DNA of 64,000 bases from assembly GCA_017621705.1 (NCBI GenBank), contig JAGASR010000028.1, positions 62,001-126,000 on the forward strand, given 5' to 3'. A program made the position numbers and the translations under genes. Numbering within the stretch: the first letter of the stretch is position 1; every line of letters starts with the position of its first letter. The DNA is from Clostridia bacterium (GTDB lineage: Bacteria; Bacillota; Clostridia; Oscillospirales; UBA644). The notes beneath the pieces are model-generated. The model worked only from the letters and a program-made list of their open reading frames with translations. It searched no databases and was not told the DNA's origin. Shown here piece by piece: positions 23,194 to 31,816 of this stretch.

Positions 23194-24063
23194 ATGGATC
23201 TTTCCGTAAATATAGCAGGCGTTACACTTAAAAACCCCATCATCACAGCATCCGGTACTTGCGGATTCGGCCGTGAAATGAACGAGATATTCCCTATTTC
23301 CGAACTTGGCGCGCTCGCAGGAAAAGGTATGACTCTCCTGCCCAAAGAAGGAAATGACACACCCAGAATTGCAGAAACACCCTCCGGTATGCTCAACGCA
23401 GTAGGTCTTCAGAATCCTGGTGTAGATTATTACATAGAACACGAACTTCCTTTCATGAAGCAAGCAGGTGCAACTGTTATTGCGAACATCGCAGGAAGCA
23501 CTATCGAAGACTACGTTGAAATTGCAAAGCGCATCTCCCCTACCGACACTGATATGGTAGAAATGAACATTTCCTGCCCGAACGTCAAAAACGGCGGTCT
23601 TGCTTTCGGTACAGATGCAAAGATTATTACCGAAATTACAAGAAGAGTTAAAGATGTGCTCCGCCAGCCTCTTATCGTTAAACTTTCCCCGAATGTAACA
23701 AGCATTACAGATATGGCTCTTGCCGCTGAAAGCGCAGGCGCTGATGCAGTTTCTCTTATTAACACTCTTCTCGGTATGAGAATCGATATCAAAACAGGTA
23801 AACCGATCCTCGCAAATACTTTTGGCGGTCTTTCGGGTCCTGCGGTTCTTCCCGTTGCAATCAGAATGGTTTATCAGGTATCTCACGCAGTAAAGATCCC
23901 TGTAATCGGTATGGGCGGTATCATGAGCGCAGAAAACGTACTTGAATTTATGTATGCAGGTGCAAGCGCAGTCATGGTAGGCACCGCTTCCCTTATCGAT
24001 CCTGCGGCACCATACAAGATCCTTAAAGACTACGAAAAGCTCATTGAAAGCAGGAATATGTAA
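23194..24063 (+). CDS. pyrD: Dihydroorotate dehydrogenase, class 1B catalytic subunit
   Basis: 289 residues, FMN-binding TIM barrel. ITASGTCGFG at the N-terminus, AVGLQNPGVDYY, and the active-site loop MNISCPNVKNGG with the class 1 catalytic Cys; FGGLSGPAVLPVA and GMGGIMSAENVLEFMYAGASAVMVGTA bind FMN phosphate. It oxidises dihydroorotate to orotate. Class 1B enzymes use NAD through PyrK, yet no pyrK is next door, so the partner is elsewhere or absent. GAGAGG precedes the ATG. The TAATG overlap with birA shows translational coupling. Confidence 0.96.
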   Translation: MDLSVNIAGVTLKNPIITASGTCGFGREMNEIFPISELGALAGKGMTLLPKEGNDTPRIAETPSGMLNAVGLQNPGVDYYIEHELPFMKQAGATVIANIAGSTIEDYVEIAKRISPTDTDMVEMNISCPNVKNGGLAFGTDAKIITEITRRVKDVLRQPLIVKLSPNVTSITDMALAAESAGADAVSLINTLLGMRIDIKTGKPILANTFGGLSGPAVLPVAIRMVYQVSHAVKIPVIGMGGIMSAENVLEFMYAGASAVMVGTASLIDPAAPYKILKDYEKLIESRNM

Positions 24064-24839
24064 TGTCGGATCCGACATCGCTTTCAAAAGATCTGATTGA
24101 AAAATCACTTTCGAAAAATGCAAAAAAATACAGAATCAACGTCTATGATCTGATTTCTTCCACAAACACCGTTTTACGTGAACTTGCGGAACAAGGAGCG
24201 GAAGAAAACACCGTTCTGATCGCAAGTGAGCAGACAAACGGGCGCGGAAGAATGGGCAGAAATTTCTTTTCGCCCTCAGAAACAGGCGTTTATATAAGTG
24301 TCCTTCTCCATCCTGATCTTCCTGCCGAAAAAACAGTTTTTATAACAACTGCGGCGGCAGTCGCAATATGTAAAGCAATAGAAAAAACGACTGATAAAAC
24401 ACCGAAGATAAAATGGGTCAACGATATTTTTATAGACGGCAAAAAAGCTTGCGGAATTCTTACTGAAGCAGTTTTTGAAAACGGTAAGATCAAATATGCG
24501 GTCTTAGGCATCGGAATAAATGTTTTCGAACCGGAGGGCGGTTTTCCCGAAGAGATAAAAGACATAGCCGGTGCGGTTAGCGAAAATGCTCAACGCGGAC
24601 TCAGAGAAAAGATCACGGCTGAATTTCTCAATGAATTGGCTTTGACCGATCCCGAAAAAACGAGCGAAGAATATAAAAAAAGAAGCTTTGTTATCGGCAA
24701 AAAGATCACTGTTATCAATGCAGGGATATCGTACGATGCGGTCGCAGAAGATATAGATGAAAACTGCTGTCTGATGATAAAAAAAGAAGACGGCGAAAAA
24801 ATTGCACTGTCTTCAGGTGAAATAAGTATAAGATTATAA
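24063..24839 (+). CDS. birA: Biotin--[acetyl-CoA-carboxylase] ligase, monofunctional
   Basis: 258 residues. Contains the biotinyl-AMP loop SEQTNGRGRMGR, SPSETGVYISVLL, IKWVNDIFIDGKKACGILTE and a C-terminal SH3-like domain (KKITVINAGISYDAVAEDID). The N-terminal repressor helix-turn-helix of E. coli type BirA is absent: the first 30 residues lead straight into the catalytic fold. So it attaches biotin to carrier proteins but should not repress genes itself. Its ATG overlaps the pyrD stop (TAATG) and it closes the operon. Confidence 0.95.
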   Translation: MSDPTSLSKDLIEKSLSKNAKKYRINVYDLISSTNTVLRELAEQGAEENTVLIASEQTNGRGRMGRNFFSPSETGVYISVLLHPDLPAEKTVFITTAAAVAICKAIEKTTDKTPKIKWVNDIFIDGKKACGILTEAVFENGKIKYAVLGIGINVFEPEGGFPEEIKDIAGAVSENAQRGLREKITAEFLNELALTDPEKTSEEYKKRSFVIGKKITVINAGISYDAVAEDIDENCCLMIKKEDGEKIALSSGEISIRL

Positions 24840-24850
24840 TTTAAAAGCTC

Positions 24851-24881
24851 AAAACCCGATCTATGATTCAGATCGGGTTTT
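24851..24881 (+). terminator. Terminator after birA (works both ways)
   Basis: AAAACCCGATCT / AGATCGGGTTTT, a perfect 12-bp stem with a 7-base loop. A's and T's on both flanks let it serve the convergent gene ending at 24886 as well. Confidence 0.9.
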
Positions 24882-24885
24882 ATGT

Positions 24886-25998
24886 TTATCCTAATTTTTT
24901 GCTGTACAAACGGTCTGTCTCATTTCCATAATTGACTATATCCCTTTGATATTTATATCCGTATTTTTCATACAGACCGATATGAGATGACGGAATATAT
25001 GTTTGAGAAAAACCGAGTTTTTTTGCATACGAATTTGCAAAATCGATAAGCTTTTCGCTTATTCTGTTGCCACGATACTCTTCCGAAACAAATATGCATG
25101 AGATCCACGGGAAAATTTCGGGCAACGGATAATAGTCAGTCTTCATAATAGTTGCCATTCCGATGATACGACCGTTTACAGTTGCAGCAAACGGAGTTTC
25201 CCAGTCTGTAAACTCCCAATTCCGAAGCATAGATAAAATATGGTCTTTAACTTCTGGCCACGAGAAATTTTCGACAAATCCAATCAGCTTATCGGCAAGA
25301 TCAGAGCCTTTTTCGACCTTGATTATTTGCAACGAATTCAAAAATAAATCGTTTTTTAGAAAACCAAAGTGCTGCTCAACTTTTTTAACAGTATCTTCGA
25401 CAGTGCTCAAATTTGTTCTTTCAACCCAGAAATATTCACTGTTTTTGATATTATTAAAGCGGTTCTCATTGAGACTTTTCAATGTATCGTTACATATTGC
25501 TTTTGCTTTTTCGGGATCAGAGGCGCTGTTTATAAAATTACTAAACCCTTGATGATCCGGACGATTACAGTAATCGTCGACAATGTTCGAGGGTTCTTTA
25601 ATTAAAAAGACTATTCGTGACGGATCCGTAAATTTACGGGCTTCTTCCAGAGTCAAATGACAATCGCACAATACAATTTGATTTTGCGATAGCCTTATGA
25701 GATCCAAAATGACAAAATCCAATTGTTCCCGCGTATTATCAATGAGCCATTTTTTATATTCATCGACCGTTCGTCCGAAAAATTCATCAGCATTTTTAAA
25801 TGCTTTATTCATTGACGGTTGAAAATCAGAATTTGATATTTTTTTATGCTTATCAAACTGTTCATCAATGTCATAAACAATGAAACCATGACGTTTCGAC
25901 AATTCACGCGAAATTGTTGTTTTGCCACCGCACGGTGTTCCCGAAAAAAAGTATACATTTTTTAAATATTCTTTTATTATATTATCTTGAAGTATCAT
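24886..25998 (-). CDS. P-loop kinase-like/GNAT acetyltransferase fusion
   Basis: 370 residues. Residues about 12-215 form a small P-loop nucleotide kinase-like domain: Walker A FFSGTPCGGKTTISREL, then VYDIDEQFD, a VILDLIRLSQNQIVLCDCH strand, and a helical lid (YCNRPDHQGF). Residues about 230-370 are a GNAT domain: ATVNGRIIGMATIM, CIFVSEEYRGNRISEKLI (the acetyl-CoA R/Q-x-x-G-x-G/A site, here with EEYRGNRIS) and GLYEKYGYKY. AAGGAG precedes the ATG. It could modify a small molecule by both phosphate and acetyl transfer, as in two-headed drug-resistance enzymes, but the substrate is unknown. It stands alone with about 160 bases of AT-rich sequence upstream. Confidence 0.82.
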   Translation of the reverse strand: MILQDNIIKEYLKNVYFFSGTPCGGKTTISRELSKRHGFIVYDIDEQFDKHKKISNSDFQPSMNKAFKNADEFFGRTVDEYKKWLIDNTREQLDFVILDLIRLSQNQIVLCDCHLTLEEARKFTDPSRIVFLIKEPSNIVDDYCNRPDHQGFSNFINSASDPEKAKAICNDTLKSLNENRFNNIKNSEYFWVERTNLSTVEDTVKKVEQHFGFLKNDLFLNSLQIIKVEKGSDLADKLIGFVENFSWPEVKDHILSMLRNWEFTDWETPFAATVNGRIIGMATIMKTDYYPLPEIFPWISCIFVSEEYRGNRISEKLIDFANSYAKKLGFSQTYIPSSHIGLYEKYGYKYQRDIVNYGNETDRLYSKKLG

Positions 25999-26160
25999 TA
26001 TAAAATCTCCTTAAATAGTTTCAGTTATTTTAAAGTACATAAAACTATTTAATAAAGTTTCATGTACTCAGATACTTCTTAATCTTAATGCAGTCATTTT
26101 ATTTACCTCAACAATTATTTAATAAACAAGTTTTTATATAAAAGAACCAATAGGATCCTT

Positions 26161-27255
26161 TTACATCAAATTTCTGATTATCTCGTTTGAGACAAGAAAA
26201 CCGTCATCCGTAAGAGATAATCCGCCTTTATCATTTACATATGCAAGAGACGACGATAAAAGATTATCCACAAAAGCCTTTTTTTGTTTATCGGAGATTA
26301 TGCGGTCAAACGTCTGTTTATCGATTCCGTCACAAAGCCTTAAAGAGAGCATCGTTTTTTCTTCTTCGAGATTCGTAGAAGAAAGAGTTTCTTCCACAAA
26401 GGGCTCTACCAATCCGTTTTTTTCAATAAATTCGTCGGTAGAACAATCTATACGGAAACGCGAAGTTCCGTCAAAACCGCAGGCTGTGGGGCCGAATGCA
26501 AGGTATTTTTGCTGGGTCCAGTAACACATGTTATGAACACAACGATAATCTTTTTTTGCGAAATTTGATATTTCGTAATGCTCATATCCTGCAGAAGCAA
26601 GCTCATTGCAAACATGGCGGTAAATATCGGGAGCTATATCATCGTTAAAATATCCGTATTTTTCATATAACGGCGTGTTTTCTTCGGGAGTTAAGATATA
26701 AGCGGAGATATGCTCGGGAGAAAGTTTTATTGCTGTTTCGAGCGTTTTTTCAAGTTTTTGAAAATGATTTTCCCCGGGAAGCGCAAGCATAAGATCAATA
26801 TTGATATTTTTTGCGCCTGCGGAACGAAGTTTTTCATAGGCTTTTATGGCTTGATCGGCATTGTGAATTCGTCCGAGAACCGAAAGTTCTTCATCGTCAA
26901 ACGATTGAACGCCCATGCTAAAACGAGTAAATTTCGTAAAGACAGACGGATCGAGAATATTATCAACACTGTCGGGGTTAAGCTCTGTCGTAATTTCAGC
27001 ATCGGAAAGATCGAAAGTATCGAAAAGCGCACTGAGGAGTCTTTCAAAAAGATGCGGAGGTAAAACAGACGGGGTGCCTCCGCCGAAAAAGACACTCTTT
27101 ATTTTTTCGCCTTTTGAGGGAGAATTTCTGATCTGATTTTCGAGTGCGGAAACGTATTTTTCTATTTTGACAGAGTTTGTTGCCGCAGAGTAAAACGCAC
27201 AATAATTGCATTTGCGCGCGCAGAACGGAATATGGACGTATGCCGAGGTTGACAC
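26161..27255 (-). CDS. hemW: Heme chaperone HemW-like radical SAM protein
   Basis: Start is a GTG at 27255, one base after the TAA of the ABC-F gene and 10 bases after GAGGAGG; an upstream ATG at 27276 would place that site inside the gene. 364 residues. Radical SAM Cys motif CARKCNYC, then FFGGGTPSVL, ITTELNPDS, FSMGVQSFDDEEL and HISAYILTPEENTPLY, followed by YEISNFAKKDYRCVHNMCYW typical for HemW. HemW inserts or carries heme and is not a true HemN; the extra Cys of HemN is absent. Last gene of a six-gene minus-strand unit. The family is firm; heme delivery is known for relatives. Confidence 0.9.
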   Translation of the reverse strand: MSTSAYVHIPFCARKCNYCAFYSAATNSVKIEKYVSALENQIRNSPSKGEKIKSVFFGGGTPSVLPPHLFERLLSALFDTFDLSDAEITTELNPDSVDNILDPSVFTKFTRFSMGVQSFDDEELSVLGRIHNADQAIKAYEKLRSAGAKNINIDLMLALPGENHFQKLEKTLETAIKLSPEHISAYILTPEENTPLYEKYGYFNDDIAPDIYRHVCNELASAGYEHYEISNFAKKDYRCVHNMCYWTQQKYLAFGPTACGFDGTSRFRIDCSTDEFIEKNGLVEPFVEETLSSTNLEEEKTMLSLRLCDGIDKQTFDRIISDKQKKAFVDNLLSSSLAYVNDKGGLSLTDDGFLVSNEIIRNLM

Positions 27256-27256
27256 G

Positions 27257-29170
27257 TTATTCGTCCTCCTCAACAAGGGTAGCCCATTCTTCGTAAAGTT
27301 TATCGTATTTTTCAGTGGCCGCTGCGATCTGATTTGAAAGCTCGACTATTTTTTCATAGTCGCCCCCTACCCCGTCAGCCGAAAGAGATTCTTCGAGAGC
27401 CTGTTTTTCGCTTTCACATTTTTCCATCTCTTCTTCAAGACGGGCAATACGGGTTTTTCTCTTTCTTCGTTCGGATTCTTCGGCTTTTCTGCGATGATAA
27501 TCGTTTTCTTTCGTTTCTTTAACGGTCTCAACAACGACGGTCTGCTTTTTCTTTTCAAGCTCGTTAAGATAATTTTCGTAACCGCCTATGTAATGAACGA
27601 CTTTACTGCCTTTACCCGACTCGTTTTCTTCCATTGCGAAAATCTGAGTTGCAAGTTTATTAACAAAATAACGGTCATGAGAAATAACGAGCATTGTGCC
27701 GTCATAACCTAAAAGAGCGTCTTCCAAAGCTTCTTTTGAAGCAATGTCGAGATGGTTTGTAGGTTCGTCGAGAATAAGGAAGTTAGTTCGGCGGAGCATA
27801 AGTTTTGCAAGCTCTACTCTTGCACGTTCGCCGCCGCTCAACTTTTTGATCTCTTTAAAGACCTCATCGCCGCGGAAAAGGAAAGTACCGAGAGCCGAAC
27901 GTATTTTACCGTTCGTCATCGTCGGGAACGAATAGCCGATTTCGTCAAATATAGTTTTAGACATATCGAGACCGCCGATATTCTGATCGTAATAACCGTA
28001 TTCGACACGTGAACCTTTTTTGCAGGAACCGCTTGTGGGTGTTTGTTCGCCGGTAATTATGCGCAAAAGAGTAGTCTTACCGCAACCGTTCGGGCCGGTA
28101 AGAAAAGCTCTGTCTTTTGCTTTTATGAGCATATTTACGTTTGAAAATAGAACTCTGTCGCCAAACTGCTGAGAAACATTATCAACAATCAGCGCATCCT
28201 GCCCTGTCTCGGAGCAGGCTGTAAAAGTAAATTCGACTTCATCAGGATCCTTCGGAGGATCGACGACGGTTGCCTTAATATGCTCGATCTGCTTTTGTTT
28301 TGATTTTATGGTTACGTAATTTCGTTCCTGATTGAAGCGCTTTTGCTGCTCGATTATGCCTTCGATGCGCTCGATTTCTTTTTGCTTTCGTTCGTAATCA
28401 CGCTCAGCGGTAAGTCTGTCGAGAGCTTTGAGTTCTTTGAATTTTGTATAATTGCCTTTATACTCTTTTAAGGTTTCATTTTCGATTTCAAAAGTCTTAT
28501 TGCAGATCTTATCGAGGAAATAACGGTCGTGCGATATTACGAGAACTGCGCCTTTATATGTCGAAAGAAAATCTTCAAGCCACTGAATAGCGCGGATATC
28601 GAGATGGTTTGTGGGCTCGTCCAATAAGAGAAGATCTGCGCCCGAGAGCAAAATTTTGGCAAGGAGAACACGTGTTCTCTGACCGCCCGAAAGTTTTTCG
28701 AGGGGAAGAGAAAGTTCGCTTTCAAGAAAACCGAGACCGAGAAGCGTTGCGCGGCAACGGCTTTTATAAGTCATACCGCCCTCGGAGATATAGCGTTCGT
28801 TAAGCTTTTGCTGAGCCTCAAGCCATGTTTTATCGGGATACAGCTCGAGCTTTTTATTGATTTCCTCGATCTGCTGTTCCATTCTCTCAAAATGAGAAAA
28901 CAACGAAAGAACCTCGTCCAATGGCGAGTTTTGCGAAGTATAGTCTGAATGCTGCTCCATATAGGAGATAGACAGCTGTTTTTCCTTTATGATCGAGCCC
29001 GAATCATAGTCTTCGGTTCCTGTAAGAACACGAAAAAGGGTCGTCTTTCCAGAACCGTTAACGCCGACAATGCCTATTTTATCGTTACTTTCAACTTTAA
29101 AAGAAACGTCAGAAAAAATAGTTCTTGTGACGAACGATTTGGTAAGCCCCGAAACTGTTAAAATACTCAT
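27257..29170 (-). CDS. ABC-F family ATPase
   Basis: 637 residues with two ABC domains and no membrane part. Domain 1: GVNGSGKTT, LSGGQRTRVLLAK, LLLLDEPTNHLD. Domain 2: GPNGCGKTT, LSGGERARVELAK, FLILDEPTNHLD. The P-site linker (about 235-300, Glu/Arg/Lys-rich, RNYVTIKSKQKQIEHI) and a charged C-terminal coiled coil (about 540-635) are those of ribosome-acting ABC-F proteins. They bind the ribosomal E site to relieve stalled translation or antibiotics. AGGATT of the ribosome site lies within the end of the DUF368 gene, so both are coupled. Which subfamily it is cannot be fixed by eye. Confidence 0.94.
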   Translation of the reverse strand: MSILTVSGLTKSFVTRTIFSDVSFKVESNDKIGIVGVNGSGKTTLFRVLTGTEDYDSGSIIKEKQLSISYMEQHSDYTSQNSPLDEVLSLFSHFERMEQQIEEINKKLELYPDKTWLEAQQKLNERYISEGGMTYKSRCRATLLGLGFLESELSLPLEKLSGGQRTRVLLAKILLSGADLLLLDEPTNHLDIRAIQWLEDFLSTYKGAVLVISHDRYFLDKICNKTFEIENETLKEYKGNYTKFKELKALDRLTAERDYERKQKEIERIEGIIEQQKRFNQERNYVTIKSKQKQIEHIKATVVDPPKDPDEVEFTFTACSETGQDALIVDNVSQQFGDRVLFSNVNMLIKAKDRAFLTGPNGCGKTTLLRIITGEQTPTSGSCKKGSRVEYGYYDQNIGGLDMSKTIFDEIGYSFPTMTNGKIRSALGTFLFRGDEVFKEIKKLSGGERARVELAKLMLRRTNFLILDEPTNHLDIASKEALEDALLGYDGTMLVISHDRYFVNKLATQIFAMEENESGKGSKVVHYIGGYENYLNELEKKKQTVVVETVKETKENDYHRRKAEESERRKRKTRIARLEEEMEKCESEKQALEESLSADGVGGDYEKIVELSNQIAAATEKYDKLYEEWATLVEEDE

Positions 29171-29173
29171 TTA

Positions 29174-30010
29174 TTAATCCTGATCTGTTAATTTTCCGCA
29201 TGTGACGGCAAGAACAAGTGCGCCGCCTGCAATGAATGCGAGAACTGTTCCGATAATCATACCGATACCGGACGGAAAGCCTATATATATATCCTTGATT
29301 GATGCGATGACAAAACCAAGGATCGCAGAATACGACTGTACGGGATATTTTGTCAAAACGAACTCAAGAAGCTTTATAAACGCAAGAATACCGATCGCAA
29401 TGGGAATGCCGAGACAGATAAGAAAAACGATATCGAAAGACGTAAGTGCCTCGTAAAAGCGTTCATATAAGCCGAAAACGAGAAGCATATGAGAAAAGCT
29501 GATACCCGGAAGGATCAGCGAAACCGCAAGGGCGACACCGCCGATCAAAAATGCGGGGATCTGAGCCAATGAAAAACTGCCCGAAAGATCGAGAAGCCCC
29601 GACGGTATAAGATCAAGTGCGAAAACGCATACTACGCCGAGTAAACAGAAAATAACGGAAACGGGATTGACTTTTTTAAGCTCCGTTTTTCTGAAAAGCA
29701 TCGGAATACTGCCGACAATAGCGCCTATAAAGAAAAATCTGACGGGAACAGGGGCTATATTCGAAAGAAGAAGAATAAGCTTTGACAAAGAGATCATACC
29801 GAGAAGCATCGAAAGTCCGACTGTAAAAAGAAAGAAGAAATTCTTCTTAAAGTCTTTAAAAATCGATGCTACGGAAAAAACCATCTTATCGTATATATCA
29901 AGAATAATTGCAACTGTTCCGCCGCTTACACCGGGAACGGTCATTGCGGAACCGATAGCAAAACCTTTTGCGGCATAAATTCCGTATTCTTTGAGTTTAT
30001 TTTTTTGCAT
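29174..30010 (-). CDS. DUF368 membrane protein, probable polyprenyl-phosphate transporter
   Basis: 278 residues with about eight hydrophobic helices. The family signature AIGSAMTVPGVSGGTVAIIL opens the protein, and GVALAVSLILPGISFSHML repeats it in inverted topology, the mark of DUF368. Members of DUF368 (PopT) have been shown in other bacteria to recycle undecaprenyl-phosphate across the membrane for wall synthesis. AGGAGA stands 8 bases before the ATG. It sits 4 bases behind a FemAB-like wall enzyme gene, in line with that role. Confidence 0.88.
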   Translation of the reverse strand: MQKNKLKEYGIYAAKGFAIGSAMTVPGVSGGTVAIILDIYDKMVFSVASIFKDFKKNFFFLFTVGLSMLLGMISLSKLILLLSNIAPVPVRFFFIGAIVGSIPMLFRKTELKKVNPVSVIFCLLGVVCVFALDLIPSGLLDLSGSFSLAQIPAFLIGGVALAVSLILPGISFSHMLLVFGLYERFYEALTSFDIVFLICLGIPIAIGILAFIKLLEFVLTKYPVQSYSAILGFVIASIKDIYIGFPSGIGMIIGTVLAFIAGGALVLAVTCGKLTDQD

Positions 30011-30014
30011 GGAG

Positions 30015-31280
30015 TTATCTCCTGTATATGATCCTGCGGAAGTAATTGAGTTTACCGTTGAGAAGTTTGAACATCTTACGGTTCAGAACGAGGAAATACT
30101 CACCCGGCATTTCGACGAATTCGCCGCCGTACTGCTTTTTATACTGATAAAGCTCATACATTTTATCGTCTTTGATATTTACCGTATCGAGACGGAGCGT
30201 ACCGCCCATATTGAAAGATGATACTTTGCCGTCAAGAGAATCTTCGAGCATATCTGCATAGTTAGCGGTAAGCTTGAGTTCACGAAGAGCCGCAGAGTTT
30301 GCCCCATAAAAATTGTATGCTTTATTACCCATCTTTATGAAGAAAGAGGCACTCAGATACGGGCAATTTTCGTATTTCTTTGCGATCTCTACCCTCTTGA
30401 CGGTCGCATCGATCTGCTTTTTGACCTCGCGGATCTTCGGTTCGAGACGAAGACGTTTCTGCTCGGTAGTGTTTGGATCAGCGTGCTCATCGGTAAGAGT
30501 TTTAAGACGGATAGCCGCCTGTCTCAAGATCTCATCTGTGTATTCTTTATCTTTTTCATAGTCGTATTTATAAAGATAAATCGATACATAATCCTTTAAA
30601 GACTCGGCAAAATTACGGTAATAGTCGAGATTTCTGCGGCCGAAGCCTTTTTTCTCCGTCGTTTCGACAAGAAGATCGTAGAAGATACGTACGCCTCGGT
30701 CGAGATCGTCACCCTTGCAAACTTCAAGAGTAACGCCACGATCATGAGAGAATTTTATATCGTTTTTGAGATGCACGGTAAAATCGCCGTACATCTTTTT
30801 GCGTTCTGCGGCAATATCATTGGACGGATCGAGAAGCAAACGATAATTCGTTCTCGGTTGGAGAACACCTATTCTGTTTTTCTCATAACCGAGAGATTCG
30901 AAGAAAGAATTGATATTATCATCCGAAAGTTCTTCAAAATCGATACGGTAATCACAGAACGGGTCAAAAATAACGTAAGCAACGTGTTTTTTTGAACAAT
31001 ACGCTTTAAGAAAGTCTGTAAATTCGGAAATAAGGGTTCTGTTTGAATAATCGCAGACAAAACCTCTTGTTATATATCCGACGGAAAACGGAGTGAGATA
31101 GACGGGGAGACGGAGCATGAGGCACGTAAGAACAGTATTACCGTCTTCATCATATCCGATAAAGGCATCGGGCTTCATAAAAGAGCGGAAGGATGCCCAA
31201 TTTGATGTCTGCTGAAATATACCGTTTTCAACAGCGAAAGCATCTATGTTTTTAACATCTGTTTTTTCAAATCTGTACAT
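30015..31280 (-). CDS. FemAB-type peptidoglycan amino-acyltransferase
   Basis: 421 residues. The Fem layout is visible: an N-terminal QTSNWASFRSF acceptor helix, YITRGFVCDY, a GNAT-like second half with FGRRNLDYY, a long Arg/Lys/Glu coiled-coil arm (about 245-310) and a C-terminal ASFFIKMGNKAYNFYGANS-type core ending in lysine-rich sequence. Fem enzymes add amino acids from tRNA to the lipid II stem peptide, making cross-bridges. The arm binds tRNA in known relatives. It may also be a MurM-type lipid II amino-acyltransferase. It belongs to the GH35-to-hemW unit. Confidence 0.85.
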   Translation of the reverse strand: MYRFEKTDVKNIDAFAVENGIFQQTSNWASFRSFMKPDAFIGYDEDGNTVLTCLMLRLPVYLTPFSVGYITRGFVCDYSNRTLISEFTDFLKAYCSKKHVAYVIFDPFCDYRIDFEELSDDNINSFFESLGYEKNRIGVLQPRTNYRLLLDPSNDIAAERKKMYGDFTVHLKNDIKFSHDRGVTLEVCKGDDLDRGVRIFYDLLVETTEKKGFGRRNLDYYRNFAESLKDYVSIYLYKYDYEKDKEYTDEILRQAAIRLKTLTDEHADPNTTEQKRLRLEPKIREVKKQIDATVKRVEIAKKYENCPYLSASFFIKMGNKAYNFYGANSAALRELKLTANYADMLEDSLDGKVSSFNMGGTLRLDTVNIKDDKMYELYQYKKQYGGEFVEMPGEYFLVLNRKMFKLLNGKLNYFRRIIYRR

Positions 31281-31299
31281 TTTAGAACCTATATATTAA

Positions 31300-31800
31300 T
31301 TATTTTGTTATTGCTTCGAATACGGCTGTGTTATCTTCGCTGATAACGAGAACGAGCGTATTGCCGTATTCTCTGAATTCATACGCCTGCGCAAGAGCAG
31401 TCTGATCGGGGTCGTAAGGCATAAGTGCGGTTATGAGAGCCTGAACGTAAACATCGGTAATAAGACTTTCGACAGAATCAATAACTGCGCTGTCTGTCCC
31501 ATCTTTAAAATCGATAGCGGCAAAAGTTGCGGCATACATTCCCGAACGTTCGGAAACGACGAAATCTTCGATCGCAGAAAGAGCAGTCTCATCTTCGATG
31601 CCGTACATATACATCAGAACTTCTTCGGAGTGTTCATCCTGCATATATGTAAAAGAGACGGAGGAGAAATCCGCAGCGTTGCAGGCTTTTGCTGTTATAT
31701 CGGAAAGAGATCCCGTTAACTCAACAGCAGACTGAGAGCAACTGACAGCAAAGATCAAAGAAAAGACAACAAGAAGAAAGGAAACGATAGTTTTTTTCAT
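31300..31800 (-). CDS. Small lipoprotein, DUF4358-like
   Basis: 166 residues. Lipoprotein signal: KK, hydrophobic core, VSC at Cys21. The mature part has two repeated Asp/Val-rich segments and ends in EFREYGNTLVLVISEDNTAVFEAI, which resembles the DUF4358 pattern of clostridial lipoproteins (an even alternation of short strands, a final xYxxxxVISxD). GGAGGGG precedes the ATG. It is sandwiched between GH35 and the Fem gene with gaps of 16 and 19 bases. Function unknown; the family match is by eye only. Confidence 0.7.
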   Translation of the reverse strand: MKKTIVSFLLVVFSLIFAVSCSQSAVELTGSLSDITAKACNAADFSSVSFTYMQDEHSEEVLMYMYGIEDETALSAIEDFVVSERSGMYAATFAAIDFKDGTDSAVIDSVESLITDVYVQALITALMPYDPDQTALAQAYEFREYGNTLVLVISEDNTAVFEAITK

Positions 31801-31816
31801 TTTAATCCCCTCCTGT

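Noticed and set aside
23158-24123. 321-codon frame antisense to pyrD
   Set aside because: It mirrors pyrD, is full of Cys and His, and has no family resemblance.
25999-26160. Possible small gene in the AT-rich gap between hemW and the kinase/GNAT gene
   Set aside because: No open frame with a ribosome site and no hairpin with a T tract; nothing else was seen in the gap.
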